Positions 10,446 through 20,397 of a DNA stretch of 64,000 bases are shown here, piece by piece (the stretch's first letter is position 1; each line of letters begins with the position of its first letter). Origin of the DNA: Rapana venosa (taxonomy: Eukaryota > Mollusca > Gastropoda > Neogastropoda > Muricidae); assembly GCA_028751875.1 (NCBI GenBank), contig CM054141.1, forward strand, positions 39,965,143-40,029,142. The letters are read 5' to 3'. The notes under the pieces were generated by a model, which searched no databases, was not told where the DNA came from, and saw only the letters and a list, made by a program, of their open reading frames with translations. The position numbers were made by a program, and so were the translations under genes.

Positions 10446-10955
10446 TATAAAACCACATGTATACCAAGACTCGATGAAGAAGCACAACAGCTCTTATTTA
10501 TCATCTTCGAAATGAAAGAATTTGGATTACAAAGGAAAAAATATAAATCTGATTTCAATGAAACCATGATGATTTAGAAAATTCACAATAAAAAAACACG
10601 GACCATATACAGGGGGGAGGGGAGGGGGGCAGCTATTAAAAGGCAAGATAAGTGTTGATATTAACGTCTGCTCACTTTAGGTGATATCAGACAGGACAAT
10701 TGCTAGGAAGTTAAAGTAGGGAGGAGAAGATGGTGTGGGGGTGCAAAAACAGAAGATGAGAAGATAGGCTCTGTGTTGACATGTGTCTGCATTTAAAAGT
10801 GAGAATAAGTCTGTGAAGTTGTCTTTTGCATTAGCAAAATCTAAACTAAACAAACAGTTAGTATGAAACACCTCCAATGCAATTATAAATATTCTAGTGG
10901 ACTGTGCAACAGATAATGGGCATGGCAAGATGGTATTTTGTTTTGTGCTTGTTTG
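10446..10955. other. Unassigned, with a G-rich run
   Basis: AT-rich except for G runs at 10612-10629 that could form a quadruplex. No gene seen. Confidence 0.5.
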
Positions 10956-11170
10956 CTGGATGTTGTTGCTCTTGTTGTTGCTTCTGCTGCTCCTGCTGAT
11001 TTTGTTGTTGTTGCTGTTAATGTTGTTGCTGCTATGTTGTTGTTGTTGCTATTGTTATTTTGTTGTTGTTGTTGCTGTTGTTGGTTTTGCTGTTTGTATT
11101 TTGGGTTTTTTATTTTTGTTCTTCTGTCAATTGTTGTCGTTATTGCTATTGTTTTATTGTCTTGTTTGAT
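10956..11170. repeat. Imperfect (TTG/CTG)n repeat
   Basis: Long imperfect tract of TTG, CTG and TTT triplets. It yields a spurious poly-Leu/Val/Cys open frame. 11171-11445 is AT-rich and unassigned. Confidence 0.8.
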
Positions 11171-11445
11171 GTAGATTTATGTCTGTTTGATTTTCTCGCA
11201 AGTTGTTTGTCTGGATGAAGAAGATACTTATTTTTTTTGTCTTTTCTTTGGCACGGGAGAGGGGTTTATTTTATTTTCGTTTTGCTGTCATTTTCCTCTC
11301 TTCTTCATTACTTATCATTTTGCGTTTTGCTTATAGCGTTTTCAATATCTCAATTCGAAAGACAATAACACAGCAAATATCACACGTCTATTCTCACATA
11401 TGTTTATACCCTGAATCAAAAACACGTTATATATTTTGTTCACTG

Positions 11446-11690
11446 CTCAGGCTTACCGTTTCACGGCTACAGTAAAAGACGGGCATCAACAGTCTTTGGG
11501 GTATGGTGTCTGGTAAAGGCCCAAATCAATGGTGCCAGTAAAGACCCCGCGCCTTGGAGTTTGAACAGGCCAGTTCTGAGAGTCAGGTGGCACTTTCCTC
11601 CAGACGTCTGCTTTCGATCCCGGAGATATTTGTTTTAAGTGATGAAGTGGACCTTGAAGCGTTCCGTTTATGGCAAGGTGTCTGACCGTC
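11446..11690 (+). repeat. Dispersed repeat R1, copy 5
   Basis: Near-duplicate of copy 2 in its head; also has gaccttgaagcgttccgttt, related to the spacer of copy 4. Confidence 0.8.
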
Positions 11691-12174
11691 TTCAAGCTAC
11701 TATAAAAACGAATGAACATTTATAAAGAGAAAAATGTGTTTTAAGACAAAAAAAGAGATAATGAAAGAAAATAAAACTTCATCAGAAATTAAACAGAAGT
11801 TAATCAAAAAGTCTTTTGTTTTTTTCGGTGTTAAGTTCGCTTGGTTTGTTTTTAAATGCTGTTATAGTTGTTCTGATTGTGTGTTTAAGTCCTTTTGTTG
11901 TTAAACTTTTGTTTTTTTTGTTTGTTTGATTGAATAGCTAGAATTTTTCTTGTGTTGGTTGTTTGACGAGAATGTTTCAATATTGCATTTCAATGAAAGT
12001 GCTTTTTGATTTGTTTTGTACATGGTTTTTGTTTGTTTGATTCTTTACTATCTTTATTTTTTTGTTTTGCTGTGATTTTGAAATAGATATCACAGCAAAG
12101 AGAATACTAGAATTTCCTTACACTATTGTCCATCCTTCCACCCATTTGTTTACATTCAATCAGCAAACGAGTTA
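11691..12174. other. AT-rich unassigned sequence
   Basis: Many TTTG and AAAT words; nothing recognised. Confidence 0.5.
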
Positions 12175-12372
12175 ATGTCTTGAGTTCTCCGGCACACCCT
12201 GCTTCCACTAAGTAACAGAATGATACCGATAGTTTGGTCTGTGGTGTTTGGTAAGGCCAGGATCAATGGTGTCTGCAAGGGACCTGGTATCTAGGAACTT
12301 TGTCTGGCTAACTCTGAGAGTAAGGAGACACTTTCCTCCTGACGTCTACTGTTCTATTCTGGAAATATTTGT
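12175..12372 (+). repeat. Dispersed repeat R1, copy 6
   Basis: Carries gatcaatggtgtctgcaagg, ggctaactctgagagtaagg and ctttcctcctgacgtctac in R1 order. Ends the same-strand R1 cluster. Confidence 0.7.
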
Positions 12373-12503
12373 TTGATATTGCAAATACATACTTGAACAT
12401 GTCCTTTTTGACAATGTACCTGAGTATATCTGAGTGCATATTAGTTATAACGATACAAGTTATAAAGAAACAATCAGAAAAACCTAACAACATCTAAACA
12501 AGC

Positions 12504-12902
12504 GTGCAGAACCTCGCTAAGCAGACTGCAATCTACAATTTGAGACCAATCATTATACTGTCTTTGAAGACCCTTTTTAGTCTGTCGACTCAACCGGAAG
12601 GACGTCCATTTTGTACAGGAAGTAACTACGAAGCCCTGAAACTCCGTCTGATAAAAAAAATCGATGAAATGGTTGCACACTTTAAAAGGACAGAAGGTAC
12701 TATGAACCCCCAACATGCAGAAGAGCTCAAGGAACAGATTGATGAGGGCGAAAGCCGCGAGAATGAAAGGACGGGGAAGAAAAGCGGGAGGTTGCCTACA
12801 ATCTTGAACAGAGAAAATATGCTGTCCCTATCTGTTAAGTACTGCTATACAAATCATAGCTCTTTCCATTCAGTACTGATATGCTTGGCGTTTGTCATAT
12901 AA
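12504..12902 (+). CDS. Open frame with charged middle, unrecognised
   Basis: A 132-codon open frame. Its central 50 residues (roughly 12630-12790) are hydrophilic and alternate acidic and basic residues (KKIDEMVAHFKRTEG, ELKEQIDEGESREN), as in helical or coiled-coil exons, and are not low-complexity. I do not recognise a family. There is no clear start context, splice pair or upstream gene. It could be a lone exon, a fossil exon or chance. 12903-13096 holds nothing else. Confidence 0.15.
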   Translation: MQNLAKQTAIYNLRPIIILSLKTLFSLSTQPEGRPFCTGSNYEALKLRLIKKIDEMVAHFKRTEGTMNPQHAEELKEQIDEGESRENERTGKKSGRLPTILNRENMLSLSVKYCYTNHSSFHSVLICLAFVI

Positions 12903-13096
12903 TGAAGACTAAGATCTGGAACTTGAAAAAAAATATGCTTAGTGTGTTGTATAATGCGGATAGAAAATGTGTTGTTGTTTAGTTCTATACTAATTATTAA
13001 AAACAAATCAAGAGTGTTGTACTATTTGACGTGAAATGGCTTCTGGACTTGCAAATCCCTCTCCACTCATGCATTGCCTTATTTCGGCCTGTCCTT

Positions 13097-13232
13097 CTGT
13101 ATGTATGTCTGTCTGCCTGTCTGTCTGCCTGTCTCTCTGTGTGTCTTTGTCTGTCTGTCTGTCTCTCTGTTTGTCTGTCTGTCTCGTTGTTTGTCTGTCA
13201 GTCTGACTCTCTCTGTCTCTGTCTGTCTGTCC
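13097..13232. repeat. (CTGT)n microsatellite
   Basis: CTGT with CTGC and CTCT variants. Confidence 0.95.
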
Positions 13233-13239
13233 ACTCCTA

Positions 13240-13339
13240 AACGTCAACATCAGGTAGACAGCTTAGTTATCTTTTGGTTTCTTGCCATTGTCACCACTGA
13301 TTTGCTTTACCCGACCTTTCTACAGGTCTACAGGCCAGA
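13240..13339 (+). repeat. Dispersed repeat R2, copy 1
   Basis: Shares the ordered words (aacatcaggtagacagctta, cttttggtttcttgccattg, ctacaggccagactc) with copies at 14206, 14966 and 15528. Flanked on both sides by (CTGT)n. Confidence 0.7.
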
Positions 13340-13340
13340 C

Positions 13341-13382
<42 letters not shown>

Positions 13383-13497
13383 CCACCCACCTCTCTCTCT
13401 GTCTCTGTGTCTATATCTGTCCCTGTCTGTCTGTCTGTCTGCCTCTCTCTCTCTTTCTCACTCTCTCTCTCTCTCTCTCTTCCTGTGTGTGTGTGTT
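13340..13497. repeat. (CTGT)n / (CT)n compound microsatellite
   Basis: Starts directly at the end of R2 copy 1. 13498-13627 is unassigned. Confidence 0.95.
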
Positions 13498-13623
13498 CAT
13501 GTGAGCGAGTAGCGTCCAAAACAAAGTTGCTACAGTTCTTAATGAGAATGATAATAGATATAAATGTGACACTTTTTTATGTTTTAGCGGTTTTGGTTGT
13601 TGTGCATCAGTTCACGCTGATTG

Positions 13624-13627
<4 letters not shown>

Positions 13628-13715
<88 letters not shown>
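13628..13715. repeat. (CA)n microsatellite
   Basis: CA repeat of about 88 bp with one CATA interruption. 13716-14205 is AT-rich; nothing recognised. Confidence 0.95.
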
Positions 13716-13717
<2 letters not shown>

Positions 13718-14205
13718 GCAATTTTACTATTAAGCGAATAGGAGTTACTGCAAGATGTTTTGTTAAATATAAACGAGAAACAAGTACATACATATGAATG
13801 TGTAAATACTTTCTTTTTTTTTCTTTTTCATTGATAAATTAAACTAGTCATGAATTGATTGGATAGTGGATTTATTAATTATAAACATGACTAAGTCGTT
13901 GATATTATTTTTTCATTCTTTTATCTTTTAACTTTTGATTTTATTCTGTTTCTTTGAATTTGTGTATAGTTTTTTGGGGTGGGGTTGTGTCTGACTTTTT
14001 TTTATAGAGAGTTTGATACAAAGAGGTTGCAGGTTTATCTAATTACCTTCAATAAAAAGTGTTTTGACTGGACTTGACTAAAATAACAGAAAATATTCGA
14101 GTTCAAGTTCAAGACCGATTTCTCTCTCAACGACATGAGAAGCTACAATTGTAGTGACACTAAAATACTAAAGTGTTCACACTGCCAAAAGCAATGATCA
14201 GCAGC

Positions 14206-14422
14206 TGTCTCATAGAAAAAGAGGCACTTTGATTTTCCCCCAGACTTTCTCTCTACAGTGTCCACTCCGCAAAGTCGATATTTGTTCCCCCCCAAAGTCG
14301 ATATCAGGCAGACGGCTTTAATCAACCTTTGGTTTCTTGTGATTGCCCTCTCTGATCCCTCGTCACTGACCTGTGTACAGGCTAGTACGTTCCTGTGGCC
14401 AGACTCAAACACACGCGTGTGT
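14206..14422 (+). repeat. Dispersed repeat R2, copy 2
   Basis: Contains aaagtcgatatcaggcagac, acctttggtttcttgtgatt and gtggccagactcaaacacac. It runs straight into (CA)n. The part upstream of 14280 defines a longer R2 unit of about 200 bp. Confidence 0.75.
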
Positions 14423-14482
<60 letters not shown>

Positions 14483-14608
14483 ACACACACGCATACACAC
14501 ACACTCACACATACACAAACACACACACGCACGCACGCACACTCACACACACACACACATGTGCGCGCACGGGCGCAAACACTTACACACACACACTCTC
14601 TCTCTCTT
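14423..14608. repeat. (CA)n compound microsatellite
   Basis: Long CA repeat with CGCA and TACA variants, ending in (CT)n. Confidence 0.95.
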
Positions 14609-14782
14609 TCTTGACATTGTTATCCTAAGTCACCTATTTGTAGCTGACTTTTTGTTATACAGTAACATGTTGTCGTTACTATTGCTTTTACCCCCACCAA
14701 CATACTAAGCAGTTCGGCAACCCCCCTTCATGTTTGGGCCAATGGCCTTTCTGTGAATGAATCATTCAAGTTCGAGTTCAAG

Positions 14783-14807
14783 TTCTCTCTCTCTCTCTGT
14801 GTCTCTG

Positions 14808-14882
<75 letters not shown>

Positions 14883-14888
14883 TGTCTC
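14783..14888. repeat. (CT)n microsatellite
   Basis: Nearly pure CT with a few GT interruptions. 14609-14782 is unassigned. Confidence 0.95.
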
Positions 14889-14965
14889 TTGCGGTATTCT
14901 TTTTTAATAGTTACGACGCTATTTAGTTTCACACGTGCAAGTTGATCCAACCGCCATCTCAAATC

Positions 14966-15143
14966 AGCAAGACTGAAAGCAGCTTACAAAGTTCCATTCT
15001 GTAGTTTCCCCTCCAGAACATCGATACCAGGCAAACGGTGTTAATTTTACTTGGCTGTTGGCATCTCTTGATTGTCATTGCTGATGAATGTTGATTCATC
15101 TTTAAACGGAGTGAAACAGACACATGGCCAGATTTGGACATAG
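14966..15143 (+). repeat. Dispersed repeat R2, copy 3
   Basis: Shares acatcgataccaggcaaacg, gattgtcattgctga and acatggccagattt with the other R2 copies. A CA-rich tract follows within 60 bp. Confidence 0.65.
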
Positions 15144-15189
15144 GTAAGCTACTATTATACTTCCGGATACAGTCAAGCTGCGCCGATTT

Positions 15190-15401
15190 GAACGCAAACA
15201 CACACATACAAAGCACGCACGCTCATATACACACACTCATGCATGCAAGCAGGAACACACACATAGACACCTACACACACACACACTCTCTCTCTCTTTT
15301 ATTCAATGACAATGACAATGACTCTCTTTTATTCACACAGACACACACACACACACATAGACACTTACACATACACTCTCTCTCCCTCTCTTTCATTCAC
15401 A

Positions 15402-15451
<50 letters not shown>

Positions 15452-15462
15452 AAAACACACAC
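15190..15462. repeat. (CA)n/(CT)n compound, partly duplicated
   Basis: Blocks of CA followed by tctctctctttcattcac recur three times (ending near 15300, 15335 and 15400), then a long CA tract. Confidence 0.9.
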
Positions 15463-15527
15463 TGGCAGTCTTTGTGTTTGTGATGCCTCTCTAAATCTCT
15501 AGTCAAGCAAGCGGAATCCTCGGCTTC

Positions 15528-15722
15528 CTGGAAGAAAGCCTCAATTAACGATTTCAGACTTTGACCTTCCAGGTGTTAACTCCAACAAGTCGATATGAGG
15601 CAGACAGCTTCAGTCATCCTTTGGCTTCCTTTGATTGTCATCGTGGATCCCTGTGGACAAACGCTTGAAGGGGACTGTGTGTGCGTCATGATTCGACTCA
15701 GTCCACTCACATGGCTGTAGGT
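15528..15722 (+). repeat. Dispersed repeat R2, copy 4
   Basis: Contains acaagtcgatatgaggcaga, cagtcatcctttggcttcct and gattgtcatcgtgga. CA-rich sequence starts 70 bp further on. Confidence 0.7.
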
Positions 15723-15794
15723 ATAGTTTCATTATAAAAACAAACATACATATATGTTGAATAGACGTGCATGCTTACAAGAAAGTGCACGTGC

Positions 15795-15975
15795 ACTCAG
15801 TTACACACACACACGCACGCAAACGCGCGAACGCACGCATGCATGGCACGCATACATGCACACACTTATATACGCACGCACACATAATTATTCACATATA
15901 TAAACACACACACAAAAACTCACAAACAAACTGCAGATATTTTGATCACACACATATACACACACATACTTGTTT
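15795..15975. repeat. CA/CGCA-rich microsatellite
   Basis: Imperfect CA, CGCA and ATGCA words. 15976-16289 is AT-rich; nothing recognised. Confidence 0.85.
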
Positions 15976-16289
15976 TCATGTCATTATGAAAGAAATTAGA
16001 GTTGATACAAGACATAATCAAAGGAATGGCTCTGTTTTCCCTTCACATTGTATGGACTGGTCTCTGCAAACTAAAAAAAAATCTCAAATATGTCAGATCG
16101 GCTGTGATTACTCTTTTTTTTCTCACAAAGTCAGACAAAAAAAGTCAGCTGCCAAATCTTCTCCTTATGTTCAAATCAGGGAGTGATGTCATTTTTCCCC
16201 ATGTGGTTTCTTGTTTTTATAGTTGTTCAAAAGTACTAGGAAGTCTGTGCAAGTCAGAAAATCGCGGTAGTTTTTTTGTCTATGTCGGT

Positions 16290-16545
16290 AACTTCAAAAG
16301 TACATTAGAGGAAAGAGTATAGTACAGTGAAGATCAGTATGCCTGATCTCCATTTGGTATTTTGCAGACTGTTAAAAAACTGTCCTTACAGAAAGGGATT
16401 TTGGAGAATAGGTACAACTTTTTTTATAGTAACTTTACTACTCAAATTCTCATTTAGTGTATATTTCTCATCCAGTGTACACTGACAGCCTAGAAGTAAT
16501 TCCACGTGTGGTAAGAGAGACAAAGTGACTATGCCGTGTGAAGAC
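16290..16545 (+). mobile_element. LINE relic fragment, same family as 24219
   Basis: Matches the first 220 bp of the LINE relic at 24219-25080 on the same strand. Shared words include caaaagtacattagaggaa, ccatttggtattttg, gagaataggtaca and agtgtacactgacag/agtgtatattgacag. It has no long frame and ends before the reverse-transcriptase part. 16546-16790 is unassigned. Confidence 0.65.
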
Positions 16546-16797
16546 CAGGTATGTTAAGCTTGGAACGCCCCAAAACAGCATTAGTAACAAGCATTTGATC
16601 CTTGTCAGTCAAGATATCCATAACGCTGTATCGCTTTTTTTCCTCTATAATGGTCTATCCTTCTTCCATCTCTCAGAATGTACACGCTTCCAGCCTGTCC
16701 TCATCAAACATCACCCGCACTTTTCTGTCATCGGCTTCTGCTGTGTAAATGAGACGTCCGCCTTCCCACCACTGCCGTCATCGTGGTCAGTGATTGG

Positions 16798-17096
16798 AGG
16801 AGGAAAAAGGTAAAGGAGTCCCATAACCTATAAGGTCGTAGGGGAGCGAGGTGTCAGAGACCTCACTTCTCTAGGACCAGCATATTGAGGGCGGCGCCCA
16901 TCTCCTCTCCCTCGCTGCTTTACCTTCCCTGACCCTAAAGAGGGCAGGTACCCATTTACAGCTGGGTGAACTGGGGGAACTGTACTGAAGCCAAGGCGCG
17001 CAAACGGTCACCCATCCAACTGGTAACCACGTTCGACGCTGCTTAACTTGGCTGGGGGAAAGCGAGTGCTCCGACCACTGAGCTATCCCGTCCCCA
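16798..17096 (-). mobile_element. Complete chimeric tRNA/5S SINE
   Basis: Read on the minus strand, the element opens with GGGGACGGG and an A-box-like tagctcagtggt (17074-17085). It then runs into aagttaagcagcgtcg (17034-17049) and ttggatgggtgaccg (17005-17019), the conserved internal words of metazoan 5S rRNA at their normal spacing. The body has a ccagttcacccagctgta...gggtacc core, a GC-rich middle and the 3' end ggttatgggactcctttacc, then a short T/C tail. A 7-bp direct repeat tgattgg (16791-16797 and 17097-17103) is a possible target-site duplication. Such elements are transcribed by RNA polymerase III and mobilised by a partner LINE; the partner is not identified here. Confidence 0.85.
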
Positions 17097-17103
17097 TGAT
17101 TGG

Positions 17104-17354
17104 GGTCACCACAAAAGGTGACTGTGGTCAGTCACCCTGGCTGTTGGAACCTTATTAAGGTTGCAGGGAATAGCACTGCTTTTATTTCTGCCCGCGCTCT
17201 ACGAGATTTGTAGGAGTATCTGGATAAAGTGGCTTGCAGGAAGGTAAGTGATGCTGTATACTTGGGAACTTTGTTTGATTGGGACCGCATGAACCTAGTT
17301 AGTGCTGGGGCACTTTTGCATGAACCATACAGACGCACAGGCACACAGGCATGC
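17104..17354. other. Unassigned sequence
   Basis: GC-balanced, no simple repeats, no convincing exon. Confidence 0.4.
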
Positions 17355-17548
17355 ACACACGGGGACTGGATGTAAAAAGGCACATGAGTGCTTTTTCTAT
17401 TATCCTCGATATAAAAGAATTTTAAAAAGATTAAAAACCACACACACATAATAATAATAATAATAATATTAATAATAGTAATAATAATAATGTATGGAAT
17501 TTATATAGCGCTGAATCTTGTAAAGCAACAAATCAAAGCGCTCATATA
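17355..17548 (+). mobile_element. Dispersed repeat R3 with (AAT)n centre
   Basis: Has two parts. The first is ggggactggatgtaaaaagg...tattatcctcgatataaaag, also at 28238 and inverted at 41463 and 42612. The second is (AAT)n followed by atgtatggaatttatatagc and aagcaacaaatcaaagcgct, also at 41402 and 59079 and inverted at 62500. It has the look of a short non-autonomous element. I recall similar sequence from other gastropods. Confidence 0.6.
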
Positions 17549-17612
17549 CACACATACACACACACGTACACACACACACATACACACACAACACACACAC
17601 ACACACATCGAT
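17549..17612. repeat. (CA)n microsatellite
   Basis: CA repeats with TACA variants directly after R3. Confidence 0.9.
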
Positions 17613-18727
17613 ACACATAGAAAGATAATTCATGTTTCCAATTTGAATTTCAACAAAAATCCCACACTGGTGGAGATTAGATAAGAATCTTTTTTAAGAG
17701 GCAAATACATTTCTTTCGGATTCCGGCTGGCACCTACTAAGAATGGGTTTGCTATGGGCCAATTGGAAAGACTGGAACTACATAGTCGAGTTTCACCCAA
17801 TCTATGAAAGCTATTTTGCGAGTGTTGCTCAAATTACCTGACTGACACTGCAGGTACCTGTATCCCTCGTGCCCAGTTGACGCGGGATACACTATGGTAG
17901 GAGGCGTAGAGTCCAGCCCTGGCAGGTAGTCTCAAAGCATATGCGCGTTAGCAGAAGCAGCAGCATTACATTATTTTCATCATCATTGATCATCATCCGA
18001 AAACAGAAAATGACTTCGGATTTGGTGGGCCCTGCTTCTCTGGTCTCATGGCGGTTTAAGTTTTAATTTCCCCATACACTTCTGTGCCTGTGGTGAGTTT
18101 GTGTCAGATACTTCGATGTTGGAAGCTCATAGGAGAGGGTTGTTGGATAGATTTTGTGGTGGTTGTCATCTCTGGTGGGGCGAGTAACTCAGTCTGGCTC
18201 CGTAACTGAACTAGTACTGTCGTCAGTAGGGGGTTTGGTAGGTGGTGTCCTGTCTGTGTTAGCTTAAAACAGGTACCACTAAACACCACCAAAGTGACCA
18301 AGCAGCAGTGTGGGGCCCTCTGGCTGGTGGGCCAGTGGCGGGCTGACATTTATGGGATCCATGTGAACGTCTGATCCCATGAATGTTACATGACAAATCT
18401 GGGTGTGAATGGCGCGGTGAGATTGAAATGAACGGCTTGGGACCCGTAGGACAGGACCGTCACAGAAAATGAGGAAGCAAACAAGTGACTTATTCAACCT
18501 TCACAAAAATACATATTGCTGCTCAACTAACATTGATTCGTTTTTCCTTGTTTTGGTTCGTTGGTGTCTGATTATAACCTTGACTTTTGTGGGTTTTTTC
18601 ATAAGGTTTTCCCTATCATTTTCCCGGGTGGCTTGATGAAAAAAAAAGAAACTACACATATATTTGCTTATTCAATATAACATTGCAAAATACAAACAAA
18701 TGTTATCATGGTTTGGTTTTGAATCGC
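17613..18727. other. Unassigned sequence, 1.1 kb
   Basis: Mixed composition with no array or known element. Open frames are short and lack codon bias. Around 18010-18480 it is GC-balanced and could be old repeat or exon remnant; I cannot support either. Confidence 0.4.
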
Positions 18728-19561
18728 ACACACACACACCATTTATTGTTTGGTCTGACTACTGTCCTTTTTTCTTTTCAGTACCTTGGTCCTTTCAGCC
18801 TTCCATGTACAGACTACTCTCCCTAGTATTTCCTCAATCTCTTCAGACAGACATTGGACCTGCAGCACCAGCACACTGCTCTATCAGCTGACCCAGGCTG
18901 GCACTGCTACCTAAGAAAAGTCATGGACAGAAATTACAGTCATTCCTTACTCTTTATAGTCACTGATCTATGGAACCTGTACTTTTTCCCTCTCACATCT
19001 TCTACGTAAAATTTGCCTTCAAGCAATATTCAGACCAAAAAATCGACAGGTCTTCTTCTTTACGTCTGGACATCCTAATCAGTATCCCGTATCTGCTTCC
19101 GTGACACTACCGTGCCTATGTATGCCTTCAGAAACAGCCATCTTAGCAAGAAGGAAGGCTATGCAGTGGGTGGTGGGAAGTGGGAGAGGGCGGTACTGTA
19201 AGGGCGTTTTTCGTGGTTACCGTGACCTTCAATGTTTAGCCACACTTTTGCTGGGAAATCCTAACCTGTAGTGTAATATGTTTACATCATTAAGAATATG
19301 CCATTTAAAAATAGTGACACTGTCTTGAAGAAGGCAGAAAGAGACCAGTGACGATGCTGAATTACGCAGCTTGTACAGGTATGATATTCTGTTCAAGTCG
19401 TTGTATGGAACAGCTACAAGAAACTATTAAGGTTCATGTGCCAAACAAAATGTAGTTACCCCTATTAAAAACTGATTTTTTGTACATTTTCGGACCAATT
19501 TAAATAAGAATTTGTTTAATATGCATTTGCTAGGAAACACAATAAATCAATTAGCTTACTA
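18728..19561 (+). repeat. Tandem unit 1 of about 835 bp
   Basis: Starts with a small (CA)n and contains the conserved core at about 18900-19030, then a diverged remainder ending near the next CA block. Core words shared with units 2 and 3: gacagaaattacagtcattc, cttactctttatagtcactg, gatctatggaacctgtactt. Reading the core gives DRNYSHSLLF.VTDLWNLYFF. This resembles the C-terminal SFFPRTIRDWNSLP-type tail of LINE ORF2 proteins, so each unit seems to contain a LINE tail relic. Confidence 0.75.
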
Positions 19562-20397
19562 ACACACACACACTAGCGCACGCACCCCCTCCCCCCCTCC
19601 CCCCCCCCACACACACTATTTTACTCTTTTTCTCCAAATAGTGGTGTTTTCTTTTGATTGAATTCTTTACTCTGCTCAACTTTTCCCTTTCCTCGGTATT
19701 CCTCTGATTCCAGACAGACTTTCAGCCTGTAGCACCAGGAGCTGCCACTGCTACCTAAGAGAAGTCATGGACAGAAATTACAGCCATTCCTTACTCTTTA
19801 CAGTCACTGATCTATGGAACCTGTACTTTTTTCCCTCTCACATCTTCTACCTGACTTTTGCCTTCAAGCAACATTCAGAAAGAAATTGTACATGTCTCAC
19901 ATATCTAGGTCTAGACACCCCTGATTAGTATCCCATATCTGCTTCCGTGGCAGTGCTGTGCCGTATATCTGCCTACTGAAATTTAAGGTAGAAGAGAGGG
20001 TATGCATAGGGTGGGGGTTGAGGGTTAGTCTAATGAAGGTGTTCATTGTTATGTTGCCATCAAAGTTTAACTGCAGTTTTTTGCTAGAAAAAGCCTAGCC
20101 TTTCGTTTAATCTGTTGGCATCCTTGGGAATACACCTTTTAAATATAGTGACATTGTCTTGGAGAAAAGTAGAGATGCGAGAGAATGTTGAATAACGCAG
20201 CTTGTACAGGTATCCCTAGTCTGTTCCAGTCATTATGTACAACTGTTATAACGATCTACAAAGTTTAATGCGTCATATTGAAGATGACTGTTTCTTTGTA
20301 AAAATGACTTATTGAGCGTTTTGGGATCAATTTGAATTGAAAAATTGCAAAAGAGGCATTTTCTAGGTAAAAGGAATGGATGAAGTAGCTTAATAAC
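19562..20397 (+). repeat. Tandem unit 2 of about 836 bp
   Basis: Same order as unit 1: CA/poly-C block (19562-19612), core (about 19735-19870), then cagcttgtacaggtat (near 20202), which unit 1 has near 19367. In the core the frame stays open past the point where units 1 and 3 stop (PSHIFYLTFAFKQH), the best preserved of the three LINE-tail relics. Confidence 0.75.

Noticed and set aside
16676..16810. Coding exon bounded by tctctcag and gtaaagg
   Set aside because: The supposed donor is the 3' end of the SINE on the other strand, and the region just before it is the SINE tail and target duplication.
17005..17049. 5S rRNA gene
   Set aside because: Only about 50 nt of the internal part match. 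The 5' and 3' thirds of 5S are missing, and the sequence belongs to a SINE.
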